The position numbers were made by a program, and so were the translations under genes. Under the pieces are notes generated by a model. It was not told the DNA's origin. It searched no databases and saw only the letters and a program-made list of their open reading frames with translations. DNA of 64,000 bases, taken from contig NZ_CP007456.1 of the NCBI RefSeq assembly GCF_000800455.1, forward strand, positions 930,001-994,000. The letters are read 5' to 3'. The DNA is from Bifidobacterium catenulatum PV20-2 (lineage in GTDB: Bacteria; Actinomycetota; Actinomycetes; Actinomycetales; Bifidobacteriaceae). This document shows positions 9,610 to 17,369 of the stretch, one piece after another; position 1 is the first letter of the stretch, and each line of letters opens with the position of its first letter.

Positions 9610-9683
9610 GCCCCTGTATCCCAATTGGTAGAGGAGACAGCCTCAAAATCTGTACAGTGTGGGTTCGAGTCCCACCGGGGGCA
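9610..9683 (+). tRNA. tRNA with CAA anticodon (tRNA-Leu by anticodon), short variable loop
   Basis: Seven-pair acceptor (GCCCCTG with CGGGGGC), TTCGAGT T-loop on a perfect 5-pair stem (GTGGG/CCCAC), D-loop with GG, and an anticodon loop CTCAAAA giving CAA, which reads the Leu codon UUG. The discriminator is A, as in Leu tRNAs. CCA is not encoded. Two oddities: the total length is only 74 with a 5-base variable loop, whereas bacterial tRNA-Leu has a long variable arm; and the D-stem and the last anticodon-stem pair contain mismatches. It may be a non-canonical or degenerate tRNA. Confidence 0.72.
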
Positions 9684-9697
9684 CCGGATTAATGAAC

Positions 9698-9732
9698 AGC
9701 CGCGGTTGGAGATTTCCAGCCGCGGCTTTTTC
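9698..9732 (+). terminator. Intrinsic terminator after the CAA tRNA
   Basis: AGCCGCGG (9698-9705) pairs with CCGCGGCT (9720-9727), with further TGGA/TCCA pairing inside, followed by a T run. It starts 14 bases after the tRNA. Confidence 0.8.
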
Positions 9733-9801
9733 TTTGAAACCCATCTGGCGCATGTGCCGTTACATGGGAGCTCAGTACCTTGCCATCCGCCAGATTGTAG
9801 G

Positions 9802-10026
9802 TTATCTCCACGTCTCCGCCTTTTCGCGCACCTCGTCGAGCGCATCAAGGGTCTCAGCCGGAATGGATTGCCTCGATAGGCTGAGCGGGATACGGTTCTC
9901 CCTGACGATCTGCCGGTAGAACGCGCGAGTCACGCTGGACAGGTCAAGTCCAAGATCCTCCACGATGTCCGTAGCCTGTTTTTTCGTGGCGTCGTCCACG
10001 CGGACCGTCACTGAAGTCATGGTCAT
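9802..10026 (-). CDS. Solitary RelB/DinJ-family antitoxin
   Basis: Small protein of 74 residues with the ribbon-helix-helix start TSVTVRVDDATKKQATDIV and the DLGLDLSSVTRAFYRQIV segment typical of RelB/DinJ antitoxins, which bind their own operator and neutralise a RelE/YafQ-type mRNA interferase. An ATG 12 bases upstream (10038) also opens the frame, but GGAGG lies about 5 bases before the internal ATG chosen here. No toxin gene follows: only ~70 bases remain before the tRNA terminator. It is therefore an orphan, either a relic or an antitoxin acting on a distant toxin. Next to a tRNA and two broken genes, it fits a decayed acquired patch. Confidence 0.8.
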   Translation of the reverse strand: MTMTSVTVRVDDATKKQATDIVEDLGLDLSSVTRAFYRQIVRENRIPLSLSRQSIPAETLDALDEVREKAETWR

Positions 10027-10053
10027 CTCGACCTCCATCTTTTGCTGATTGTT

Positions 10054-10081
10054 GTAAGACGATTATAGCTCAATGTCTTAC
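10054..10081 (-). promoter_or_regulatory. Promoter and inverted-repeat operator of the orphan antitoxin gene
   Basis: GTAAGAC (10054-10060) and GTCTTAC (10075-10081) form a perfect 7-base inverted repeat. Between its arms, on the minus strand, is a consensus -10 box TATAAT (10062-10067). It lies about 28 bases before the antitoxin start, the expected place for antitoxin autorepression. Confidence 0.6.
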
Positions 10082-10608
10082 GTTTGGTATGGAGAGTCTG
10101 TGCATCCTGCTTTTCGGTTGACGGAATGCGGTTTTCGAGAGATTGTGTGCCTTTGCGGTTCTGAGGATTTAAGTATTTCTTGTTTTGAGGGTGTGGGCGA
10201 GCTGGTTATCTTCAGGTCCTCCTTGGCTACGTTGCATAGGTTCTCGTGGATCAGGTCCGTGCGTTCCCGAGAATCCATGATCTTGTCCAAATGCTGGTGG
10301 ATGGCTTTTGCGGCGGCGTCCATTGCGGCGTTCTGGTACTGTTCGTGGATGACGTCATTTTCGTATGCGAACACTTCGTAGCGTTCGCTCCCCGATGACG
10401 TGATTCTTGCCACGGTTTCCTCATCCGTGTCGAACAGCTAGGGGTCCTCACGCTCATATAACGAGCTCTTAAACCAGATCGTCATGCCATCCGTGATGCG
10501 CTAGGGAGGCATGTTGTACAACCATGGATCGTATCCATCCCTCAGATGTTGGTGTTCGTGCAGCGCGCTTCGGTATTCCTTGGCTTTTCGGCCCGTTCGG
10601 GCGTTTCT
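10078..10608 (-). pseudogene. Broken gene of unknown function with two in-frame TAG codons
   Basis: One minus-strand frame from 10608 to 10078 reads as continuous, protein-like sequence (e.g. HQHLRDGYDPWLYNMPP, then MTIWFKSSLYEREDP, then LFDTDEETVARITSSGSERY) interrupted only by TAG at 10501-10503 and 10438-10440. A GTG near 10413 would give a 111-residue product, but residues on both sides of the stops look like one protein. There is no good start codon upstream and a TGA lies at 10609-10611. I do not recognise the family. It is most likely a fragment left by decay; its end overlaps the antitoxin operator. Confidence 0.5.
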
Positions 10609-10641
10609 TCACCGGGAAAAGCATATGGCGCGAGCTCTGTC

Positions 10642-11357
10642 AGCCTGCCTTGTACTTCCCTCAGATGGTTCGCCAAACAGGGGAGGCTGGCTAAAACCGG
10701 ACGCCGATGCATACTTTGCCCGAGCCCGATCCAAAGATTTCGGAAATGCTCGTGAAAGCGCATCGAAAGGCCCGCAACGTTCTGACTGCCTTGCCAAACG
10801 TGAAGTCCGGATGGACCATTGCATGCCAGGCTTTTCATGCGATGCCCGGCTGCGAATCCGAAATGAAAGAGTATCAATACCCGCGAGAAGATTTCTTCAC
10901 GGAAGCGGCCGCAGGTGATGATTTCGTCGGCGTGCAAGCGTACCTGCGCACTTTTATCGGCAAAGATGGTCCGGTGCCAGTTGCTGATGAGGTGGAACGT
11001 ACCCTTACAGGCTGGGAATACTTCCCTCCGGCTCTCGGCATAGCTGTGCGACACACATGGGAAGTCGCCCGACAGACGCCGATATTCGTTACCGAAAACG
11101 GGCTTGCCTCGACGAACGACTCTCGTCGCATTGACTACACGTTTGATGCCTTGGCAGGATTACATTCCGCAATGGAGGAGGGAATCGACGTTCTTGGTTA
11201 CCTGCACTGGTCGCTGCTGGACAATTACGAGTGGGGCTCGTTCACGCCTACATTCGGTCTTGTCGGTTGGGATAAGAACACGTTCGAGCGATTACCGAAG
11301 CCATCTCTTGAATGGCTAGGAGAAATCAGCAAGAAGGGAGTTGTCTCGCATCCGTGA
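10642..11357 (+). pseudogene. GH1 beta-glucosidase remnant, N-terminally truncated and frameshifted
   Basis: Three consecutive frames give pieces of one family-1 glycoside hydrolase. First comes SLPCTSLRWFAKQG (from 10642), then GGWLKPDADAYFAR (near 10683), then an open stretch from about 10707 to 11357. The last piece has the classic C-terminal GH1 landmarks: DDFVGVQAYLR, the nucleophile motif IFVTENGLAST, and YLHWSLLDNYEWGSF. A working enzyme would be about 400 to 480 residues; the N-terminal part with the acid/base Asn-Glu motif is missing. Two frameshifts occur within 70 bases. The ATG at 10707 could express a 216-residue stub, which could not be active. Confidence 0.82.
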
Positions 11358-11385
11358 GATGCCGTTCATATGGACTGATTCATTT

Positions 11386-11420
11386 AGTGGGCTCTTCCTG
11401 ATGGATGAGCCCACTTACTT
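11386..11420 (+). terminator. Terminator between the GH1 remnant and the convergent dehydrogenase gene
   Basis: AGTGGGCTC (11386-11394) pairs with GAGCCCACT (11407-11415), followed by TACTTTACAT. Lying between convergent genes, it may serve both strands. Confidence 0.65.
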
Positions 11421-11451
11421 TACATGCCTTTTTTAATGGATTATGAGCTGG

Positions 11452-12234
11452 TCAGTCCTTGACCAGTCCGCCATCGACCACGAGGTTCTGGCCGGTCACC
11501 GCGCGAGACAACGGACTCAGGAACAGTAGTGCCGCATCCGCGAATTCAGCGGGCGTGGTTACATGGCCGAGCGGCGTGCCTGCCGCGATACCATCGAACA
11601 CCGCCTCGGGAGTCGCGGCACTGGCGTCCGTCACACGCAGCAAACCGCCTGAGACCATGTTGACGGTGATGTTCTTCGGCCCCAGATCAGCCGCGAAGGT
11701 GCGCGTCAGGCTCAGCAGCGCGGCCTTCGCGGCCGTGTAGTCGTGATATGGGACCACGGGATTCTGGAACAGGTTCGTCCCGATGTTCACGATTCGTCCG
11801 CCGCCATTGCGGTCAAAACCATCCAATGCGGCCTGGATCACATTCAAGGCACCTCCCACGGCACCGCGGAACTGTTGGTCGAACCGTTCGAATTTGATGT
11901 CTTCGGCCTTCGGACGGGCATCGCTGTCGAACGAGAAATCCACAAGAGCGTTATTGACCACGCTGGTGATCGGACGCCCCGCCGATCGTTCCGCCTCGGC
12001 GAAAAGTCCGTCCACCGAGGCGCGGTCGGTCACGTCCGCCTGGATGGCCCATGCCTTGCCTGGGTGGGCGTCGGCGATGGCTTGGGCGCGTTCCCTACTC
12101 CTGTAGTAGTTGATGACGACGCTGCCTCCATGGGCGAGCACCGATTTGGTGATCTCCTCACCAAGACCACGCGCTCCACCCGTTACCAGGACAAGCTGTT
12201 GATTGATATCCATGTTCAACGCATCATTGCTCAT
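11452..12234 (-). CDS. Short-chain dehydrogenase/reductase under TPP riboswitch control
   Basis: Cytosolic SDR oxidoreductase of 260 residues. The NAD(P)-binding motif is TGGARGLG (about 18-25) and the catalytic Tyr-Lys pair is in YHDYTAAKAALL with the preceding NIGTNLF segment; the end has the usual TGQNLVVDGGLV. Closest general relatives are FabG-like 3-oxoacyl-ACP reductases. The substrate is not readable. What sets it apart is a full TPP riboswitch directly upstream, so thiamine status controls it. From memory, comparative work on THI-elements listed an SDR-like thiamine-regulated gene called oarX; identity with that gene is unproven. The start follows GGGAG by 12 bases, and that site lies inside the riboswitch's closing stem. 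Confidence 0.88.
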   Translation of the reverse strand: MSNDALNMDINQQLVLVTGGARGLGEEITKSVLAHGGSVVINYYRSRERAQAIADAHPGKAWAIQADVTDRASVDGLFAEAERSAGRPITSVVNNALVDFSFDSDARPKAEDIKFERFDQQFRGAVGGALNVIQAALDGFDRNGGGRIVNIGTNLFQNPVVPYHDYTAAKAALLSLTRTFAADLGPKNITVNMVSGGLLRVTDASAATPEAVFDGIAAGTPLGHVTTPAEFADAALLFLSPLSRAVTGQNLVVDGGLVKD

Positions 12235-12242
12235 GATGATGT

Positions 12243-12322
12243 CACACTCCCTCCGCCAATGTGAATTGGATCAGGTTCAACGGGTATGTTCTCAGCCAGC
12301 TCATGCCGGCACCCCCGTGCCT
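12243..12322 (-). ncRNA. TPP riboswitch (THI-element)
   Basis: On the minus strand the conserved TPP aptamer pieces come in the right order: GGGGTGCC, then GGCTGAGA (12290-12297), TACCC, then TGAACCTGATCC (12268-12279), a CCAAT/ATTGG stem, and the closing GGCGGAGGGAGTG. The closing strand carries the Shine-Dalgarno-like GGAGGGAG (12247-12254), so TPP binding should hide the ribosome site of the dehydrogenase gene (translational control). No separate terminator hairpin is seen between aptamer and start codon. Confidence 0.92.
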
Positions 12323-12397
12323 ACGGAAGCAATACTAGCATTGGAAATGAATCCCACCAAGGGTATACGTTTTCAATTTCTGGTACTGGTCCCGTGA

Positions 12398-12428
12398 AGA
12401 AAAAGGTCGTCTTGGATGGCCTTTTTCT
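12398..12428 (-). terminator. Terminator after the aldose-epimerase-like gene
   Basis: AGAAAAAGGTC (12398-12408) pairs with GGCCTTTTTCT (12418-12428) with one G-T pair. On the minus strand the T run follows the stem, 60 bases past the stop at 12490. Confidence 0.75.
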
Positions 12429-12489
12429 GCGTTCATAGCGAAGACAAGCGCCTTCGGCGACAGTCTAAACGACTGAAACCGCCGGTCGC

Positions 12490-13356
12490 TCAGTGTTTTA
12501 CAGCCAAGGTCTGCTGCAGCGTATGCGAATCGTGTGGAGGCACGACGACTGCGCAATCGCGATTGTTGACTGCTTCCACGCACACGAAGCCACGCCATTC
12601 GCCGTCGCTCAAATCTCCGATGGCATTGCCGGCTTGCTCTCCCGGATTCCATACCACGGTCTGCGCTGCGCCCTGCTTGGCGACAATGATGGTGCGCTGC
12701 AACACGGGATCGCGCAGCTCAAGCGTATCCGCCGAATAGTAGATGCGGTCAACCATGCCTTGGAAGGTCACAGGTTCATCACCTTGGCTGCAACGCGGAT
12801 CGCCATCCAATACGGTGTCGAGATAGTCCGCGCCCTCCAGTCCGCACACCTGCGACTGTTCGGCGTCGCCAACCTGCAGATACGTATGCAGTGCCTCTTC
12901 GTAAGACAATGGCTCGTCGCCATCGTTATATACGGTAAGCGACATCGTCAATTCACGGCCGACTTCAATGGTGTAAACGGCATGAAATTGAGGATTCGGG
13001 CCAGAAACAAACTGGGAAAGTATGTCTGCGTTGATCTCACTGGAATCCAATGTATAGCGCAACAAAGCATCGGAAGAACCTTCCTCGTCATAATGCCAAA
13101 AACTGTTGCGGGCAAAACCATGCTTAGGTGCCTTAGAAGCCACATGGCCGTCTTCGAAACCGGAATTGAACCAAGGGAAAATAATGGGAACACCACCACG
13201 GATGGCAGTGCCTTCCTTAAGGTAAATCGCTTTTGATCGCCAAACCACAGCCTGTTCGCCGGCGGGTGCCCAGGAAAGCACATGCGCACCGTAATCACTG
13301 ACTGATGCCGTTGCGTCTTCGTTGACAATATCTCTGATAGTGAAAGTGCTACTCAT
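12490..13356 (-). CDS. D-hexose-6-phosphate mutarotase / aldose 1-epimerase family protein (YeaD-like)
   Basis: Galactose-mutarotase-like fold protein, 288 residues, probably interconverting the alpha and beta anomers of glucose-6-phosphate in the cytosol. Visible: SDYGAHVLSWAPAGEQAVVWRS, then AIRGGVPIIFPWF (the YeaD-type phosphate-binding GG-PWF segment), the catalytic-His context KAPKHGFARNSFW, EEALHTYLQVGD, and VVWNPGE near the end. The frame opens at 13542, but only the ATG at 13356 gives a family-like start. A TATACT hexamer ends 6 bases before it and no ribosome site is visible, so the mRNA may be leaderless. Confidence 0.88.
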   Translation of the reverse strand: MSSTFTIRDIVNEDATASVSDYGAHVLSWAPAGEQAVVWRSKAIYLKEGTAIRGGVPIIFPWFNSGFEDGHVASKAPKHGFARNSFWHYDEEGSSDALLRYTLDSSEINADILSQFVSGPNPQFHAVYTIEVGRELTMSLTVYNDGDEPLSYEEALHTYLQVGDAEQSQVCGLEGADYLDTVLDGDPRCSQGDEPVTFQGMVDRIYYSADTLELRDPVLQRTIIVAKQGAAQTVVWNPGEQAGNAIGDLSDGEWRGFVCVEAVNNRDCAVVVPPHDSHTLQQTLAVKH

Positions 13357-13688
13357 ACGCCCAGTATAAACAAGGTGACGTTGAAACATGATTCCCGGAA
13401 AGATGCTTTGCAAGATTGCGATATTTCCTGAATTTTCCAGCTTTATATGCAAGGCAGGAATGAGGGTTGCTGCAACACGCACTTGTAGGCTTCTGCTAGT
13501 ATCATCCATGAAAGTACAAGGAAGATAGCCGGTTCGTTTCAACTTGCGTTATGGAAGGTGAATCAAGGCTGTGGAAAGCTGAGAATTCCCAGAATCAGAA
13601 CGATTGCAAGTAACTGCATCGAATCATTCCGGAAGCGAGTAGGGGCGTGCAAGGCCGGCTTTGGGTGTGACAGTGGAAAGAGACCGAC
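13357..13688. other. Intergenic region between yeaD-like gene and pdtaR
   Basis: 332 bases between divergent genes, with no supported gene. Left end: the likely leaderless promoter of the epimerase-like gene (AGTATA at 13363-13368, minus-strand TATACT). Right part: the probable pdtaR promoter around 13494-13502 and a ~180-base leader with AGTGGAAAGAG as ribosome site. No riboswitch consensus seen. Confidence 0.6.
13494..13502 (+). promoter_or_regulatory. Extended -10 promoter, probably of pdtaR
   Basis: TGCTAGTAT matches an extended -10 element (TGnTATAAT-like). A similar TGCTAGTA is found upstream of pyk at 7877. No good -35 is seen. Confidence 0.35.
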
Positions 13689-14450
13689 ATGTCTGCAGAA
13701 AAGACCACGGAACCGGACGAAGTGCTCACCGACGATGAACTTCAGGCTGCCGCAGCGCCTGAGCGGCCCCTCGAAGAGGAGAAGCCTCGCAAGCGTACCG
13801 TCGTCGTGGCCGAAGACGAATCCGTGAACCGTATGGATTTGGTTGCCATGCTAGAAGATAATGGCTACGAGGTTGTGGGCGAAGCCGCTAACGGTGAAGA
13901 GGCAGTTGATCTGACTCGCAAGTTCCGTCCGAGTGTAGTGTGCATGGACGTTAAGATGCCCCGTATGGACGGCATTGAGGCGGCGGGCATCATCTGCGAC
14001 GAGAACATCGCCCCGGTTGTTATGCTTACGGCATTCTCCCAGTCCGATCTGGTGAAGAAGGCTACCGGCGCTGGTGCCATGGCGTATGTTACCAAGCCGT
14101 ATGAGGAGTCCAAGCTGCTGCCGGCTTTGGAAGTGGCCATGGGTCGTTTCGCCGAAATCAACGATCTGCTCGACAATGTGGAGCGCAGCGAATCCAAACT
14201 GCATGAAACTGAAGAGCGTCTCAAGAAGGCGGAAGAGCAGCTGAAGAAGGCTGAGGAAACCCTCGAGGAGCGTAAGCTCGTCGACCGTGCCAAGGGCCTG
14301 CTTATGGACAAGGCCGATTTCTCCGAGCAAGGCGCATTCCGTTGGATTCAGAAGACCTCCATGGACCAGCGCATTCCGAAGAAGCGCTTGGCCATGGCCA
14401 TCATCGCCAAGTATGGTGATCAGAAGTCGGAAGCAGAGGATGAGCGCTAA
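13689..14450 (+). CDS. pdtaR: ANTAR-domain response regulator (PdtaR type)
   Basis: Cytosolic two-component response regulator that acts on RNA. An acidic N-terminal tail of ~35 residues precedes a receiver domain (about 37-155) with VVVAEDE, the phospho-acceptor Asp in VVCMDVKMPRMDG, the switch Thr in MLTAFSQ and Lys in YVTKPYEE. A charged coiled coil follows (HETEERLKKAEEQLKKAEE), then the ANTAR domain (about 198-250) with RAKGLLMDK and the tail RLAMAII. ANTAR domains bind paired stem-loops in mRNA to prevent termination. The histidine kinase partner (PdtaS) is not in the window. The 3' end overlaps polA by 11 bases, implying cotranscription. Confidence 0.92.
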   Translation: MSAEKTTEPDEVLTDDELQAAAAPERPLEEEKPRKRTVVVAEDESVNRMDLVAMLEDNGYEVVGEAANGEEAVDLTRKFRPSVVCMDVKMPRMDGIEAAGIICDENIAPVVMLTAFSQSDLVKKATGAGAMAYVTKPYEESKLLPALEVAMGRFAEINDLLDNVERSESKLHETEERLKKAEEQLKKAEETLEERKLVDRAKGLLMDKADFSEQGAFRWIQKTSMDQRIPKKRLAMAIIAKYGDQKSEAEDER

Positions 14451-17292
14451 CACAGTAACTGTGGAAGGCACTTCACGCGGGACGCTATTGGTCGTTGACG
14501 GCCATTCCTTGGCGTTCCGCGCTTTTTTTGCCTTGCCCGTAGAGAATTTCAGTACATCCGCAGGCCAAGCAACCAATGCCGTCTGGGGTTTCGCCACTAT
14601 GCTGTCGCAAGTGATCGATGCCGAGCATCCCGATCATCTTGCCGTCGCTTTCGACGTCAAAGGCGGCACGTTCCGCAATACGATGCTGCCGCAGTATAAA
14701 GGCACGCGAGATGCGGCTCCGGAAGATCTGCTTACGCAGTTGCCTCTGATTCAACAGATGCTTGATGCGTTGGGCGTCACGTTCATCGAAAAACCCGGAT
14801 ATGAGGGTGATGACGTGATCGGCACGTTGGCGAGCATGGGAGACGAAGCTGGCTATCGCACGCTGGTATTGTCCGGAGACCGTGACGCGTTCCAGCTCAT
14901 CAACAACAACATCACCGTGCTGTATCCGGGGCATCATTTCAAAGACCTGAAACATATGACTCCCGATGCGGTGGTGGAGAAATACCATGTCACCCCGGAA
15001 CAGTACCCGGATTTGGCGGCGCTCCGCGGCGAAACCGCTGACAACATTCCAGGCGTTCCAGGCGTGGGCGATGGCTTTGCAGCCAAGTGGATCAACCTGT
15101 ATGGCGGGCTTGATCAAATCATCGAGCACGCCGACGAGATCGGCGGCAAAAAAGGCGAGGCACTGCGGGCCAACATTGACCAGGTCAAGCTGAACCGTTC
15201 CGTGAACGCCTTGGTGCGTGACCTCGATCTTGGCGTGTCCATCGAAGACCTGACCTTCGGTCAGGTGGATGCCAACCAGTTGAACGAACTGTTCACCAAG
15301 CTTGAATTCGGCATTCGCACCAAAAACCGTGTGCTAAGAACATTCAACGCGGGCAAGCCTACGAACAATCTCGTGCCCCAAGACGAGTCCAGCAAACTGG
15401 AAATACCCGAATACGAAACGATTGATTCGCCGGAAGCGCTGGAATCATGGGCACAATCCAATCTGCAGGCGACGAACAAGCATCTGCATGATGAGCGAGA
15501 AACCGCGCCGAAAACAACTCCTTTCGGTTTCGCCATTGATCATACGAAGAAATGCGCGCAATCCGTGGCCCGTTCATGGGTGTTGCAGGTGGAAGGCGAA
15601 AGCAAGCCGGGGAACGCGGACTATTCGTCACTGATGATCGCATCGCAAGGCAAAGCGATTCGCATCGATCATATTGATCGCGATATGGCGTCACAACTGC
15701 AAACGCTACTTGACGAATACCACCAATCCATGGTGGTGCATGGCTATAAGGAACAGTCCCATCTGTTGGGAAGCACCGGCGTGAAACTGCCGGAACCGCT
15801 GTTCGATACCAAACTTGCCGGGTATCTGGTCCATCCCGATTTCCATGCAGACACTTTGGAACAGGCGGCGGCTCATTTTTTGGATCTGCATATCGAGGAG
15901 CAGTCCGAAAGCGCTACGCAAGGAACGCTTGATTTCGACGAGCCTGAAGAATCCGTGCAGCAGAAAGACGACCAGCTTCCGCGCCACACGGCGATTGTGG
16001 GGCTGTTGGCACGAAATCTGGCGAATTCGCTAGATCAGCGTGAACAGTTCGCCTTGTTGGAATCCGTGGAGATTCCAGTATCTCGTGTGCTTTATGGCAT
16101 GGAGCATGTCGGCGCGCAAGTCGACATGAACAGGCTAATGAACATGCGCGAACATCTTGCCTCCGATGCGAATCATGCGCAGGAAACGGCATGGCAGTAT
16201 GCGGGCGAACGTGTGAATCTGCAAAGTCCCAAACAGTTGCAGAAAATTCTGTTTGAGGATATGGGTTTGAAACCCACGAAGAAGACCAAAACCGGTTCGT
16301 ATACCACGAATGCGGCGGCTTTGCAGGCGTTGCGCGATCGTTCGTATGAGAATGACAGCGCATGCCAGTTCCTTGACGCGTTGTTGCTGCATCGCGAGAA
16401 GAACAAGCTCAAGCAGATTGTGCAGACGTTGATCGATGCGACCAACGGGTCTGACGGACGCATCCATACGACGTTTGAGCAGACTGTGGCTGCGACCGGT
16501 CGATTGAGTTCGGTCGATCCGAATTTACAGAACATTCCGAATCGTGATCCGGCTGGACGTGAGATTCGTTCGGCTTTTGTGCCCGGTGAGGGCTTTGAAT
16601 CGTTGCTGAGTTCGGATTATTCTCAGGTTGAGTTACGTATTATGGCCGACCTTTCCGGTGATGAGGCGTTGATTGAGGCGTTCCGTTCCGGCAGGGACTT
16701 CCATAAGTATGTGGCGAGCTTGGTGTATGGCGTTCCTGTTGATGAGATTACGTTTGATCAGCGCAGTCATGTTAAGGCGATGAGCTATGGCTTGGCGTAT
16801 GGGTTGAGCACGTATGGGCTTTCGCAGCAGCTTGGCATTAAGCCGGGTGAGGCCGAGTCATTGAAGCAACAGTATTTTGCGACGTTCGGCAAGGTCCATG
16901 AGTATTTGGAGTCGTTGGTTTCCACGGCCCGTGAAAAGGGATATACGGAGACGATTTATGGTCGTCGTAGGTATTTCCCGGGGCTGAAGTCGCCGAATCG
17001 TGCGGTACGTGACGCTGCGGAGCGTGCTGCGTTGAATGCGCCTATTCAGGGTTCCGCTGCGGACATTATGAAGATCGCCATGATTCGGGCTGATGATGCG
17101 TTGCATGAGTCTGGTCTTGCCAGCCGGATCATTCTGCAGATTCATGACGAACTTGTGGTGGAGATTGCGCCGGGCGAGGCGGAGCAGGCCACCGCGTTGG
17201 TGAAGGATGCCATGGAACATGCGGTTGACATGGCGGTTCCGCTGGATGTTTCCACGGGTATTGGTTCGGATTGGCAGCTTGCCGCGCACTGA
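14440..17292 (+). CDS. polA: DNA polymerase I
   Basis: Repair and Okazaki-fragment polymerase, 950 residues. The N-terminal 5' nuclease domain (about 1-310) shows DGHSLAFRAFFAL, YKGTRD and the helix-hairpin-helix region GVPGVGDGFAAKWI. The middle 3'-5' exonuclease-like domain (about 340-540) lacks the DxE catalytic motif, so proofreading is probably absent, as in many Gram-positives. The polymerase domain has motif A SSDYSQVELRIMADL, motif B with RSHVKAMSYGLAYGLSTYG, and motif C QIHDELVVE. The true start overlaps the pdtaR stop and gives MSANTVTVEG; the frame upstream is not family-like. Confidence 0.95.
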   Translation: MSANTVTVEGTSRGTLLVVDGHSLAFRAFFALPVENFSTSAGQATNAVWGFATMLSQVIDAEHPDHLAVAFDVKGGTFRNTMLPQYKGTRDAAPEDLLTQLPLIQQMLDALGVTFIEKPGYEGDDVIGTLASMGDEAGYRTLVLSGDRDAFQLINNNITVLYPGHHFKDLKHMTPDAVVEKYHVTPEQYPDLAALRGETADNIPGVPGVGDGFAAKWINLYGGLDQIIEHADEIGGKKGEALRANIDQVKLNRSVNALVRDLDLGVSIEDLTFGQVDANQLNELFTKLEFGIRTKNRVLRTFNAGKPTNNLVPQDESSKLEIPEYETIDSPEALESWAQSNLQATNKHLHDERETAPKTTPFGFAIDHTKKCAQSVARSWVLQVEGESKPGNADYSSLMIASQGKAIRIDHIDRDMASQLQTLLDEYHQSMVVHGYKEQSHLLGSTGVKLPEPLFDTKLAGYLVHPDFHADTLEQAAAHFLDLHIEEQSESATQGTLDFDEPEESVQQKDDQLPRHTAIVGLLARNLANSLDQREQFALLESVEIPVSRVLYGMEHVGAQVDMNRLMNMREHLASDANHAQETAWQYAGERVNLQSPKQLQKILFEDMGLKPTKKTKTGSYTTNAAALQALRDRSYENDSACQFLDALLLHREKNKLKQIVQTLIDATNGSDGRIHTTFEQTVAATGRLSSVDPNLQNIPNRDPAGREIRSAFVPGEGFESLLSSDYSQVELRIMADLSGDEALIEAFRSGRDFHKYVASLVYGVPVDEITFDQRSHVKAMSYGLAYGLSTYGLSQQLGIKPGEAESLKQQYFATFGKVHEYLESLVSTAREKGYTETIYGRRRYFPGLKSPNRAVRDAAERAALNAPIQGSAADIMKIAMIRADDALHESGLASRIILQIHDELVVEIAPGEAEQATALVKDAMEHAVDMAVPLDVSTGIGSDWQLAAH

Positions 17293-17369
17293 TGCCGTCT
17301 GTTTGAAACATGCCGGTTGTCGTGCGATGATGCCACGTATGTGAAATCGCGGATGATGAGGAGGTTGCA

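Noticed and set aside
10707..11357. Annotating the GH1 C-terminal part as an intact gene
   Set aside because: The preceding frames hold more of the same protein, and the N-terminal half including the acid/base catalytic region is missing, so it is a remnant.
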